Below are positions 20,906-32,332 of a stretch of DNA of 64,000 nt, one piece after another. The position numbers and the translations under genes were made by a program. The notes under the pieces were generated by a model. The model worked only from the letters and a program-made list of their open reading frames with translations, was not told where the DNA came from and did not search any database. Every line of letters begins with the position of its first letter. The stretch's first letter is position 1. The stretch comes from Thelephora terrestris. Lineage: Eukaryota; Basidiomycota; Agaricomycetes; Thelephorales; Thelephoraceae. Location of the stretch: positions 1,054,001 to 1,118,000 of the forward strand of contig WIUZ02000006.1 of assembly GCA_015956445.1 (NCBI GenBank), read 5' to 3'.

Positions 20906-21061
20906 AAAAGGTCTGGCCAGTTTTTGACCCTTATTTCAATTCACTGGCCTTATTTCGATTCGATGCGAGACAAGAAGAAATATATATTTGTACCGACGGC
21001 CGATAACTAGTACAAAAAAAGACTGTTCTCAGGAGCTGAATATCGTAGTGTGTTTGAATCC

Positions 21062-24000
21062 TCAAGGTTCCGCCAAGCCATATGAGTCGTAGTCTCCATC
21101 AGACCCGGACGCAATCTCGTCAGACTCGTCGCCACCCCTGTCGCTGCCCGAGCTCCCTTCATCAGAGGGGCCGGAGTCTTTGTGGTCTGCGTCGTCCGAC
21201 TCAGAATGCTCTGATCCATCGCCGTCGTCGTCGTTGCTGTTGTCGCGTGCGCCGAGGGCGTCTTCGTCGTCGTCTTCATCTTGAGGGGGGGCGGGCTGGT
21301 GGACGTGCTGCTTCCCGTGGACGCGTTCGCGCGACATGTTCTCGTGCTTGACCTCAACCTCCCGCATGTACTTGTGCCCGATACCTCCTCCTCTATACCT
21401 CATGAACATGTCACGGTCGACGAACCTACCATAGACGTTCAGTATATGTAGTCCTGTATGATATGTAATGGAGGGACTTACTGATTGACGAAGTAGGCAT
21501 CCCAATCGGATCCCTTCTTGGGGTCCCAAGCACTCACTGGAGCAGCCGGCGAGCCTGTTTGTCGAAGACCGAGAGTGAAGCCGGGAATGAGGTGGGACCC
21601 ACGGACAATGTCGTCCGGGTCGAGAAAGCCGAAAGCGCCGTCCTCGAGGGGTGGGACGAACTTGACCCGGTACAGCCGTTTTGCATTCCACCCGGCTCGG
21701 TAAGTGTTGTCGAGTCTGAACCAACGGACCCAAAGAACGTCCATCCTGACCTCGTCCGACATGGTCGGCCCATGGAGGACGTCGATGCGAAACATACCGA
21801 GGACCTGCGCGTAGGCATATGGGTGGTCGTCAGCTTGTGAGAGGGTCATGACATTTGACCGGCCCCTCATGTTCACCTTGTCCTTGCGGCGGCGGAGGTC
21901 GTACGTCGTGTGATAGATGCTCATAGTGCACCGCTGTTCAAGCCGATCCTCGGCGATGTAGAGCTCGTTGCGGTCGTTCTCCGTGAACGATGGTGGGTCG
22001 GAGTCATATTGCTTGCCAAGGACACGGGCGAGAAGGTGGTCTTTGAGTTTTGGAACGAAGTCCTGGGAGGGCGTTAGTTTGGAAAAGTGATCAGGGGAAA
22101 TCGATATGTGTACCTTCAATGCGGGGTCACCGACCTGCAGGTTCGCCAGACCGTAGAGGTCAACGTGGTGGCGATCCTTCTCCGCCATCGTGTAATGTTG
22201 CCGTGGCAACGCGGCATTGGCGTCGTCCCTGGGCAGACGCTGTCTTGATGTTGTGCGACCACCAGTTTTGGCCCTCAGTGTGTTGACGTATTTTGCGGTA
22301 GTGACGTTCCATCCGTTCATGCTTCGCGATTTGACGCTCGAACCGAGCCTTGTTGGTTCGCTTGTAGAACCGTTTGACGCGGCGGTGCTCGAGCTCACCC
22401 TGTCAGTTGTGCAGGTCAGTGGCGAGACTTGCAATAAAAGGGATGGACATACGTGGCCTGTGGTGAAACAGTCGGTTGGACCAAATTGTTCGATGTGATC
22501 GGCGTAGTCCCCGAGGGCGTGGATCTTGTATGTCTTCAAGTTGAAACCCGAGCCTTTGGGGATGACTGCCTTTGATGGTTTCTTGCCAGCTTGTCGAGAG
22601 GTGGGAGTGGCTGTTTTGGTGTTCGTGGCCTTGCGACGATATGCGGCAGCGGCCTCCCCTGGTAACAGTTTGGTAGCATACTTTGGGCACAATTTGTTGG
22701 CATAGAGACGGAGGAGACGGCCAAGTTCTTTCGTTTGTGATCGAAGGGACGCAATCGTGTCTGTGGTGTGAAGGCGGAGTTTTGCATAGGCATGCCAGGT
22801 GGTCAAATCAAAGGCGAGGTCGAGCAAGATGTTATTGTGTTCCCGGTCGGGCAGGATGCCTTCGAGAACTGGGATCCAACACTGGAGAGGGAGATATATG
22901 TATTAGGACTTAATCCAGTGAGAACGACGGAACAATACTCACCTGGATAATATCCTCGAAGTCTCGGCCCGCGAGCTTTTTCATAGCAGAGACACTTCCC
23001 CCAAACCTTCGGATCGTGTCACGACCAAAGGTTGGAACTTGACGGAACCTGTGGGAAAGATGTTGATCAGCGAATGGCTATATCTTGAGTACACTAGTGA
23101 TTACCGTGCGTCAAATTTGTTGACTGCTGCCTCACCAACAGAGTGGAGTATTCGGACATTGTGTGTGATCACACCCTTCCCAACGCCAAGTTCAAAGTCG
23201 TGGAGAACGTCAACTGGCATAATCTTGGCCGGGTTCAGACCGAGTTCAGTGTGGTAGGCATTCTGAGAAGTGTGAGCGAAAGCCGTGGCAGAATAGGTCG
23301 AAAATGTATCTTACCCTCGTTAAAAGCAACGACCCCCTCTTTAAGATATCCAGGTCTCCACCGACGCTCCTCCCAAGGTCAAAGACGAGCCTGCGAGCAT
23401 GTTCTACACGACCCGCAGCATCATTCGCGTAGTCCCGAAGGAGACGTCGGACGGCCTGGTCAGAGACCATGCCAATTCGGGGAACACCGTCCTTTAAGAT
23501 CAGACAGCGGGGGCATAGGAACAGTCCAAGGCTCTTGATCGTTGCTAAGATAGACCTGAATGATCGTTAGCAAGGGGATAACTCTACGGAACACAAAGAC
23601 TCACTTTTCTTTATAATCGGCCGAGTGGAGAAGGATCTGAAGCAACCAACGTCGTAAAATGTCATCCCCACATCGAACGCGACGGGGCTTCTTGTGGGCG
23701 TCTGCACATGACCCTCCAAGAACCAGTCGCAGCACCGCGTGTGTTAGCTCACGCCCAAGAAAGGTGAGCATATCCGAGTTCGGTTCTTTGCCGTAGTGCT
23801 TCTTGTAGAATTCCTTGATGGTGTCAGGGAGCTGTCAAGAGTAATGAGATCGGTGACTCAGGCGCGCTCGGTGGCATCAAACGACAGCGTACCGTGGGAA
23901 TATACGCGATATGGTGAGCAGCAAAAGAGGTCGGCTTCGAACGGACGTACTTGGAGACATTTCCGAGAAAAAGGTAGATTGGCCACAGCGCAGCGTTCCC

Positions 24001-25302
24001 GAACGAGGCTAGATGGGTAGAATCGGAATAGAGAAGTGCTGAGACAATGAAGGTTTCCAAGTCGTTGTCTGGTCCGCGCGCCAAGTCGAGGTTGCGTCGC
24101 ATCTCTGCATCGGTCTCGAGCATTGTGTTCGAGTTGTAAACCTCTGAATAAACCCGGACAGGATCCTCGCCCGGACCTGGCCTCCACCATTCCTTGTGTG
24201 GGGCAACGTGGATGTCGTTGAACGCCTCGGGGTCCTCAAGCTCGGCAGTGATCACCTCGACAATGTCCCGATATAGGATTCCCTCGACAACGAACTCGGG
24301 CGCATTGCCTTCCTGCTGCTTCACCCCTGTACACGGCACCCGTATGCTGACCGAAGCCTCCTTCCAGCCATCGCCCACCTTGAGAGCTGCTCCCGGGTTT
24401 GATATCCATCTTTTCCCAAATCGTCGAATCGCGGTGACAGCGTTGAAGTTCTCAAGCATTGAGGGATTGAACTTTGGGTGCTTGATGACGTTGTGGATGA
24501 GATCGTTAACCCCCGCAGGGGTGTTTCCAAGGCTTCGAGTCATCCAGGCGAGGAGAAGATCTTCGGATGTGTTGGCAGAATTGACGGATGGGTCGTTACC
24601 CCCTGGATCTGGAGGTATGACCATCAAGTTGGATCCGACGGATTGGGGAGCAGGCAGGGGTGGATGGGCGTCGGCGAAGATGTCAGGATCGCGTGGGTTG
24701 TGGGAGGAGACAGTGAGGAATTCTCGGAACACCCCGAAGGAGTTGGTGTTCGTGATGGTGCGCTCAGCCGAGTCGCGATTGATGCCATCGATAGCAGTGC
24801 CACGTCCGAGTCCAGAATCATCAAGTCCTGGAGAACCCGGTTGCACAATCTCTCTCCTCGGTTCTGTGGTACGTGGGATTGGTGGCGATGATACAGGTAA
24901 AGGGTCGCGGAAGCGTGCAGGGAGCCGCCGAGCTCTCGCTCTTCGCTGAAGTCCTGTGTCAACAGCTCGATCCAGCAGTGGGACCTGGATGTTCAAGTCG
25001 TTGGTTGAGCCCAGATTTTGTAAGTGAAATAGCATCAGACTTACTGGTGGTAACTCTGGCTCATGGTTCATAGCTTCCAGCGCTTCTAACGCCAATCGCC
25101 GGGCTTCAACATCTTGGCACCTCCGAAGTTCCTCTTCTTCTTCATCGCGCTTACGCTTCAACGACCTCGAGGCCCCAAGCGACGTTTCTTGTTCTGGAAT
25201 GTCCTTGTGAATTTTTTTCTGATGTTGATGGAGTCCTCGGCTCGACGAAAATAGGCGTTGTGGGCCAGAGGCGCAACTTCCCTCATAACAGACGTGAGAC
25301 AT
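21062..25302 (-). CDS. Plavaka-type DNA transposon transposase
   Basis: Transposase-like protein of about 1,245 residues. Exons (minus): 25045-25302, 23893-24984, 23605-23831, 23315-23555, 23105-23262, 22943-23048, 22453-22881, 22114-22399, 21482-22062, 21062-21425. It has an N-terminal C2H2-like finger (CYEGSCASG ... HQHQKKIH), a basic/acidic linker, then the Plavaka core: LWPIYLFLGNVSKYVRSKP, IAYIPTLPDTIKEFYKKHYG, LFLCPRCLI, MPVDVLHDFELGVGK, VPTFGRDTIRRFGG, WHAYAKLRLHT, KTYKIHALGDY, GELEHRRVKRFYKRTNK, FVPKLKDHLLARVLGKQY and the C-terminal FVDRDMFMRYRGGG. An acidic low-complexity tail ends the protein. Splice phases agree everywhere except in 22114-22399, whose length is one base too long for both of its motifs to share a frame: either a missed intron or a frameshift. 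An alternative start is the ATG at 25359. Terminal repeats were not found. Confidence 0.82.
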
Positions 25303-25489
25303 TAGAGCAGTAAGTGTCAGAAGTTTGCGGGCCACGGTAGAGGCGGCTTCATCGAACACACGGCTGTGTTACGGTTTATGACCGATCTATACCATTTTTG
25401 AATTTCGAGCAGGCTGACCTGATTAAAGACCCTATTTCAGGAGTAATTTAGGGGTGCGACCATCCGTTCAACCCCTCCCGTATACAGCC

Positions 25490-26961
25490 ATGGCCGCAGC
25501 GACAGGACCGACTCTACCCGCTGAGAACGAACCCCAAAGGTATGTTTGCATTGTAGCTGCTGAGCCTAGAGCACACAGTGCTCAAATCGCACCCCACAGC
25601 GAACCCACCCTTACCCGCAAAGAGAACCAAGAAATCAAAGATGGGGCAAGATGGCTTCGTCGGGTCACAAATCCGTTCGTAGACTTCTACGTTATTCTGG
25701 CCATTGGAGCTACCGGCTCTTCTACGGCTGCAGGAGTCGCTCGTCAGCACGAGGATTCCCAAACTCGAGACCACGCGAAAGATCTGTAAGTGCGCCGACG
25801 TCAACATCTGCGATCACACGGTTCTTACAACAGCTTCCTACAGCACACCAATTCAACGAAAGATCTACGCGGAAGACTTCGATTCCATAACCAGTCACCT
25901 CCCTTTCCTGAAGAACCGCCTGGAGTCTGATGTTCCCACAAAATTTCTTCGAAAGGTTATCATTCGAGTACGTGTTTGACGCCCTTCTCGCCGTTTGGAT
26001 TTGGCACAGCTAACACCCCTCACACAAACCCAGGCCCAGTCAACCGCATCTCAGGGTCGACAATCAGACACGAAGTCGATCAAGCAGACCATCGTCACAC
26101 TTCTCCCACTCCCTCTCGACCAAACCGGGATCCGTCCGGTGAATATTGTCAACCCGGGTACCTCCAAAGCCTGGCGTGGCTGGCAAAACCTCACCACCGC
26201 AAGGTTGCTGTGCCCCGCCGACCACCTCGCTGAGTTTGACACGGACCCAGAGACGTAAGTCAATGCGTCTATTTGAGTCTGATTAGCCCATCGCGTCCTT
26301 CAGTGCCAGAGCAAAGCTTCGCGACGGCAAGCTCTCGTTGGTCGACACCAAGGGGGATCCGAAACTCCCGGCTTTTCTCTACGATGAAGAAGTCATGGAC
26401 GGCTCACTCGTGAAGGGACTCTTCCGCGGCCAGCTCTTGCTCAAGGTAAGCTTGCATTGTTTGTGCGCTGGATGGTACTGTCTAATGGTCGGCTATAGGT
26501 CTACAAGCTCATCTTCATTGCGCCTTCCGCCGCGACCGGCGCGAAGGCATCCTTGAAGCGGGGAAATGCAAGAATACATGGAATGGAGAAAGTGATCCCA
26601 TCAACAATCTGTTACACAGCAATCCAGGTACGTCTCAGTCTATTGAATGCTACGCCACTCTAATCTAATGGTGCCGGTTCCTTAGGTGTATGTTGCGCTG
26701 TGCTGCTGTCGAGAATGGAAGGAAGAATGGAAGGGTATCAAGTTTGCCCGCCTATACATGCTACTTCGTGAACAGTTTGCGTACCCAGACGACCCTTGGC
26801 ATTCCAAAACTCTTAATTGGTGGAACGAGCAGGTCTTCGGCGCGTCTGACGGCACAGACGAGGACATTCCCGAAACAGCTCGGGATGCAGGAGGACCCTC
26901 CACACGCGAACGCGGTGATTACGAACGAGAGCAGAGGATGCAGGCGGCGGCGGGGAACTAA
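25490..26961 (+). CDS. DUF6698-type protein
   Basis: 375 residues in seven exons: 25490-25539, 25600-25785, 25844-25967, 26034-26254, 26304-26445, 26499-26627, 26686-26961. All phases agree. The pattern fits the Agaricomycete family I know as DUF6698: WLRRVTNPFVDFYVIL near the start, LVKGLFRGQLLLKVYKLIF, FIAPSAATG, NARIHGMEKVIPSTICYTAI, QVYVAL and a Trp-Trp-Asn near the end (LNWWNEQVFG). The function of this family is not known; it is expanded in Agaricomycetes and often lies near transposons. The start codon lies 130 bp from the divergent transposase gene. The C-terminus is acidic and polar. Family assignment is from memory of the conserved pattern. Confidence 0.75.
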
Positions 26962-27313
26962 CAGCTTTTCGTTCTTCTCCTCAAGCTTATTTTTTACTTC
27001 ATGTTGACTTCATGTACCACTAACATCGAACGGAAATCCGGAATTGAATTTTGGGCCTCAGGCCTCAGGAGCGAAGTTATTTGTTTGTGTTTGGCATAGG
27101 CCCCATCAAAGCGGGAAGTCACCCAAAATGGAAACACTTGAAACGGGGTTCCCGATGGGCTGGCAATAATATAATAATATATCAACACCCCTCTGCCTAG
27201 ATCACGAGTGGAGACTCGGGTACTGGTCATAAGTTTTCCTGATCTAAGGGGATCCCTCAATATCTTCACCGCAACCAAAACCTACACGCGACTTCAACGC
27301 GACCACTGAAAAC
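26962..27313. other. Intergenic, AT-rich patch
   Basis: 352 bp with a TAA/TAT-rich run at about 27169-27184 that may act as a promoter element for the next small gene. Confidence 0.35.
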
Positions 27314-27629
27314 ATGCCTTTCTCACGAAGTGACTTCGAGAAACGCGTTACTGCTCCCATCCTCCCGGAAGACCTCCGGGACATCGCCGTCTTGATATTC
27401 CGCGAGATGGCAATGCGGAGGTCCCAAATTCGAGAGGAACAAACCGGGTTCGAAAATCTAACCGATGAAGAACTCCATCAAGTCATGTACCGAACGTTGA
27501 ACCGGATGGTTACGAGAATGTATCAGCAGGATCAACATTGGAGATCGGTATGCTTCTTTTTGCCTTTCCACACGCCCGACGGTGCTCAGTATCTTTCAGT
27601 AGGGTGTCAAAAACTTCTCGGAAATGTAG
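27314..27629 (+). CDS. Small helical protein of unknown function
   Basis: Exon 27314-27547 codes 78 residues from MPFSRSDFEKRV, charged and helical (DLRDIAVLIFREMAMRR, LHQVMYRTLNRMVTRMY). A GT donor follows at 27548. Two acceptors are possible: one gives an immediate stop, the other (27602) adds GVKNFSEM, giving 86 residues. No domain recognised. A second short reading frame at 27905-28060 could belong to a neighbouring small gene, but I could not build it with confidence. Confidence 0.45.
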
Positions 27630-29462
27630 TTATTGTAAATATATGTACAGACGTGTCAACAGAATGGCAAACGCGGCCAAGTGTGCTCGAAAAGTGAGAA
27701 TTAACTCCTAGATAGAAATGGGGGCGGCTCAAAGAGATAATAACAAGCATAAAATTTAGGGCGATGGATCTGACAGCCGGCGTCCAGGCGGTTCTATATC
27801 CGTGAGAAACGATGACGTCGCTCCTGCATGGACTCCTATATTTTCGAGCCCCAACTTCGTGCCTGCTTTCGACAACATCCCCATCCGATTCCCTCCACTC
27901 CACAATGCCTCTCTTTGAAAGATACTACATATCCTTCTCTGACCTCACGATAATGTACGGCACCTACATTCGAATCTTTGCTGTGACACTTACTTATCCG
28001 ACTATTCGACAGCTCAACGAACCCCGGCGAGTCCGTTGCCTCCAGGTCAAGATCTATTGTGTACGTCCCCACATCGTTCCTCCATCAAATTCTAGTGGCT
28101 AATGATCCCTTCCTCCCATAGCGCCCATGTTCGTTGACAGCTGTCTTCTAGGCGGGCTCATCAAGCGATCAAAGGACAGCACCGGGCCCACAATCGGTTC
28201 GAGGTCACTCAGGCCAATCCTAGCTCGAGCCCGAAAAGTTTGTCGGTGCGCTTGGCTCTTTCGCCCCCATGTCACGACACCGCTAATCTATCATCATAGG
28301 CTACTCCGCAGCTCCAGTCTTCTCCAACGTCGACCCCATTAAACGATGATCTCCCCGCTCTCTCCCCCCTTTCTGCCTGAACCCCATTTTCCTTCCTCCA
28401 TCGCATTGCCACTCCCCACTTCTTGCCCTTCTTGCTCCCTTCACTCTCTCTCAGTTTTTGCTGCCATTTGTTACGTTTGATACGACTCTTCTCGCGTAGC
28501 TTCTATCGCACGTATTTTGTATTATTTTTCCCCGACCGACAAAAAATAAATGACATTTCAAATAATCGTTCGGACCGCAAATAAGGATTATATATTGGTT
28601 CAATTAAGGGATTATTAATTATTAAATTGGTTTAAACAACGAAAACCTATTGGGAATATAGAATATTTGGAAAATTATCCTCACCGGTGGCAGACGAGAT
28701 CTGCCCTGATGGCGTTGCATGTGCTCGAGATCTGCCCGGATAGAAAGGGGCAGATCTCACTCGGAATTCGCGCGTCTGCCCCCTTCTGGCCAGCTATGAC
28801 CTGACCGATCTCGGAAGGACGGATGGTCACATATATGGCCATCCGTTGCCATACCTGTCCATATCTGTTCCGGCCTAGTTTGCTGATGACTATGTGATTA
28901 AGGAGGCGGACATTCCAAGTTGTGAACCGCCGTCCCGCCCTCTCCCCGGTCACTACAGTCCGCGTGTTGTCCAAGTTGGCAAATGGGTGCTTCGCCGTCT
29001 ACTGAGGATGCCCAGTTGTGATTTCACTATGCGCAATCATCAGTAACTATTTGGTAAATACCATGGGATCGCTTGCCCGCCTGAATCTGCGAAGGATCTT
29101 GAACGAGTCCCCAGGCTGCACCTTGGATTAGGGCAGATCGTACCCTCTTCGAATGGGCACCTACATCGTTAGAGTGACGCAAGTCCATACCCCATCAAGG
29201 ACATCCCTGGCATCCTATTGACTCCACCGCAGGGAAAGAGGACCTGCTTGTCGATAAGAATCTGTGGCCGGCTGACCGTGTGTATTGGAGGAGGGAGGGT
29301 GAGTTTGTGGACGTCCCGGTCGCATCTCCGCCTGGGTAGGCCCCGAGCGAGATCCCAGTGAGGTCGCGGATGTCCTGAGGAACGGGTCCTTGATGGTGCA
29401 AGTCGATTGCGGGATCCTTGATGTCTCTGGTGATTTTTCGGAAGACCGCGAGGAGCGCAATG
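27630..29462. other. Accessory stretch, AT-rich then repeat-like
   Basis: 28380-28680 is AT-rich. From 28681 composition becomes GC-rich again and contains repeated GAGATCTGCCC motifs. ORFs here have no domain support. It looks like decayed mobile DNA, but no family can be named. Confidence 0.4.
28694..28761. repeat. GAGATCTGCCC motif, two direct and one inverted copy
   Basis: Direct copies at about 28695 and 28726, and the reverse complement (GGGGCAGATCTC) at about 28748, within 70 bp. A partial GGGCAGATC recurs near 29130. Confidence 0.6.
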
Positions 29463-29674
29463 GGGAAGCGGGATGTCTCCTCAGATCTCCCTTACTCCAA
29501 GAGGCTCGCAATCTGTTGCCTCCGCTCTCTCGTCTCTGAAATCTCGAGGAAACGCGGACGGATCCTACCCCGCAGTAACCTTGACGTATCGGACATTTTT
29601 GACATCGACAGCTGTCAACGTCAAAAGAAAAAAAAAAGTCGGCGAGGACAAGGTTTTCCGGAACAGCTGTAACT
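29463..29674 (+). repeat. Dispersed ~212 bp repeat, copy B
   Basis: Plus-orientation copy matching the reverse complement of 19419-19631. It ends at the same cagctgta boundary. Flanks unrelated to those of copy A. Confidence 0.85.
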
Positions 29675-30260
29675 CGGGGCTATTCCGGGTTTGACCAGGG
29701 CCTTCCAGAACTGCCGAACGGGGGCGGTGGGGGACCCAGACGACGACAGCCTTTTCCCTCTGACTCAACAATCATTAAGGTTGGTTCTAACTTAGGAGGG
29801 CAGCGGATGATACTGCGCCGCCCGGTCAAGTAGTCACCATCGATAGCGTACATCACTCACCGGGACCGCTGCATGCGTGGGGCGGCCTGGAGTCATAGCA
29901 TTGATTTCGCAGTCAGTGTCCGATACAGTAACCCCATCACGTCACCGACTGCGATTCGGGATATGCGGCAAGGCCCCGCCGAAACGGTTCTTCACCGTAA
30001 TCGTGCTGGAGGTCCACCCGCCGCAGGATTTAGGGTCATGCCAATGCAGATCATTAGTCTCGGGTCCAGCCGATCTGCCTGTCATTTTAAATGATACCCG
30101 CGCCGTGCAGGGGTGGTCGTCAGACCGTCTGGTGAACTCTGTATAGAGAGGGGGACGTCACGGTCACACCCTCCCGAAAAGGTTATTGACGGAACCCTAC
30201 ACTTGGTCTTCGGAATATAATATATAATTCCCCTCTATTTTTTGGATAAATGAAATCTCG
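29675..30260. other. No gene recognised
   Basis: Between repeat copy B and the helicase fragment. Short ORFs only. Confidence 0.35.
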
Positions 30261-30668
30261 TCATCGACTCAAGCCACCCAAACCTGTTGGAGGTCTCAGC
30301 CTGAGTACGGCTATAATTACCTGAGGATAGAACATTACATGCTCTGCCTGCAGTGCTTTCAAGGGCAAAATAAAAAGGATGGTTTTGGCCTTGTTCTCCT
30401 CCGAGAGCAACGGCATCACCCAGGGAAGAGTCTTTCCTGACCCAGTCCCCGCAATTGTCGTTACATCAAGGCCAAGCACCAGTGCCTCCGCAATGTCTAG
30501 CTGGAACTCACGGGGCTCATTTCCATTGAACACCGATTTGACCGCCGCAGCAAGTGATGCTCGTGTTTCTTCGGCGTCATAACCGGGTCTTAATTTCCTC
30601 GCATTTTCGAGCCGTCTGAGCATTATAGCTGAGCGGCCCCATGTTCTCCGCCTATTCAGTCGACGCAA
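30261..30668 (-). pseudogene. RecQ-type helicase fragment (N-terminal motifs only)
   Basis: 135-codon frame with PREFQLDIAEALVLGLDVTT (Q-motif region), AGTGSGKTLPWVMPLL (Walker A) and ILPLKALQAEH (motif Ia). The pattern fits the RecQ-like superfamily 2 helicases that occur in many copies in Agaricomycetes. The frame then runs into unrelated sequence; motifs II to VI were not found downstream. It is therefore most likely a truncated copy. It could instead be the first exon of a gene whose remainder I could not see, but the 3' flank to 29675 shows no helicase motifs. Confidence 0.7.
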
Positions 30669-31396
30669 GGCGATATGGCCGGAGACATCAATATCAAAAC
30701 AACAAGTACAAATAAGAAAAGTAGTAAAATCGTTACGGTGGGTTACAGCCCATCAGTAACACGTCACCTGCGTTACCGTGATCCCCCCTCCCCTATACAA
30801 AGTTCACAAGACGGTTGGGAGTACTCTCTGCAGGCACCAAAACAGATCTGTGTACCAGATCCTCTGATACCCGATCACAAAATTTTAACCCCGCTCGGCA
30901 CTACCCCGCAGATGAGGATGGCCTCCCAACCGTCTTGATTCTAGACTAGCAGATCATTACCCTTTATGAGGTCGAGTTCTGCCACTTGCGGTGCCCGATG
31001 CTGGGTCTGCCGTGACAAGATGTGCCCATTGGTAGACATCAGTGTTGGCCATACGGTCTGAGGCCGGTCCAGGCGAGATCCCCGGGTGTAGTTCGCGATC
31101 AAGGCTGTCTGATGTTATTTCTACATTGTGCGTACAGATTTTCCTAAGACCGATATGTTACTTACAATAAACATTACAATGCTCTCGTAACTTGATGGCT
31201 TATCCGCCTTTTCCAAACAACAAAAAGGAAGGGAAAGCAAGATGGCAATCAAAAGTTCGACCCTGCGGGTCTCGTGGAGGCTGCTTAATTACGTTTGTGA
31301 TGAAAAATGCGGAGTTGTGGGATGTCGACTACTCGCGACGAGATTGCGTGGGGGAAGAGTTGGAAAGAGGAAGCGAAGGATGGGGAGGGGCACTGA
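30669..31396. other. No gene recognised
   Basis: Contains imperfect inverted similarity around 30735-30785 (gttacggtgggtta ... cgttaccgtgat). No coding support. Confidence 0.35.
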
Positions 31397-32332
31397 TTAA
31401 TCCCAGAGTTCGCCCACATGGCTTTCTTCCCCGTAATGAGTGTAGTTATATGCGTCAAGGACCGCTTGGTAATCGCTGATACCGCATGCACCGTTGGCGA
31501 ATGCTAGCGACAGTGCTGATACGGCCTTGTCTGAATAGGAGGAGGGGATATCGGTATGCGAGGGAACGTCGGAGGGGGGTAAGGCGCCTATCGAACTACG
31601 ACTGCAAGACTCTATGTCGTCATCCGCCGTAGCCGATGGTGTCGCCTCCGAGAGAGTGGCATCTAGGCCGTCCACAAGATCAACCGAGAGCGCACGTTTC
31701 TTGCGGGGGTTCCAGGAGTGAACCTCTTCATCAGCCGGGGCGGAATCCAGAATCATGACATCCTCCAAATCATCCGTCGGGTCCGATGTCCTGCGAGTCA
31801 TCATAGAGCGTGAGCGCTTTAGCCCTCTATGGGTCATCGTTTCCCGTTGCCTGTGGGTTTCCCAGTCTCGCATTTTGTCGACGAAACCTTCCCCTGTTTC
31901 GACCACGCTTCTCTGAAGCTCCGTAAGAGCATGAAGGCGCAGCTGGTCGATATCACGGGAAGGCGCGGGACTAGGACGGTCATCGGTATGGCGAGGAGTC
32001 AGGGTGGAAGGCCTGCACAGAGAGGTGCTTAAATTGAAGGCGGTGGGGGTAGATGGCAACGCTGGAAACGGCGATGAGATTTTGGAGTGATGACTGGGAA
32101 TCGAGGGCTGCGGGATGAAATCAGTCTCTGACAGCGAACGACGGCAGACGAAGGCGTGGATGAAGCTCACATCGGAGTCTCCTGAGGTAACACTCTGGTT
32201 CCGTCTCCACAATTCTACCTCCCAATTTCTCGACGGCGAGAGGCATGGGCCACTACGATCTTGAACACGGCGTCTCCTGGATTCTTTTCTGAAATTGCTT
32301 GATTTCGATGAAGGAGAGGAAAGATAAGACAT
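31397..32332 (-). CDS. Disordered protein of unknown function
   Basis: 290 residues from the ATG at 32332, exons 32171-32332 and 31397-32107; the 63-nt intron is stop-free and in frame, so retention would add 21 residues. Ser/Pro-rich N-terminal half, a short helical middle (DIDQLRLHALTELQRSVVE) and a basic KKRALSV motif that could be a nuclear signal. Conserved-looking C-terminus (SALSLAFANGACGISDYQAV, then LDAYNYTHYGEE). No domain recognised. A longer frame reaches 32548, but the extra N-terminus is His-rich and looks non-coding. Confidence 0.6.
   Translation of the reverse strand: MSYLSSPSSKSSNFRKESRRRRVQDRSGPCLSPSRNWEVELWRRNQSVTSGDSDVSFIHAFVCRRSLSETDFIPQPSIPSHHSKISSPFPALPSTPTAFNLSTSLCRPSTLTPRHTDDRPSPAPSRDIDQLRLHALTELQRSVVETGEGFVDKMRDWETHRQRETMTHRGLKRSRSMMTRRTSDPTDDLEDVMILDSAPADEEVHSWNPRKKRALSVDLVDGLDATLSEATPSATADDDIESCSRSSIGALPPSDVPSHTDIPSSYSDKAVSALSLAFANGACGISDYQAVLDAYNYTHYGEESHVGELWD

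Noticed and set aside
21082-21351. Arg/Ser-rich plus-strand ORF
   Set aside because: Shadow of the acidic low-complexity tail of the transposase on the other strand.
24194-24949. 251-codon plus-strand ORF
   Set aside because: Antisense to the long second exon of the transposase; no domain.
27905-28345. Possible small gene starting MPLFERYYISFSDL
   Set aside because: Several splice options give different short products, none with a recognisable domain.
28681-28974. 97-codon minus ORF
   Set aside because: Overlaps the repeated GAGATCTGCCC cluster and has no domain support.
30735-30785. Apparent inverted repeat around gttacggtgggtta
   Set aside because: The arms do not pair in the correct order; only imperfect similarity.
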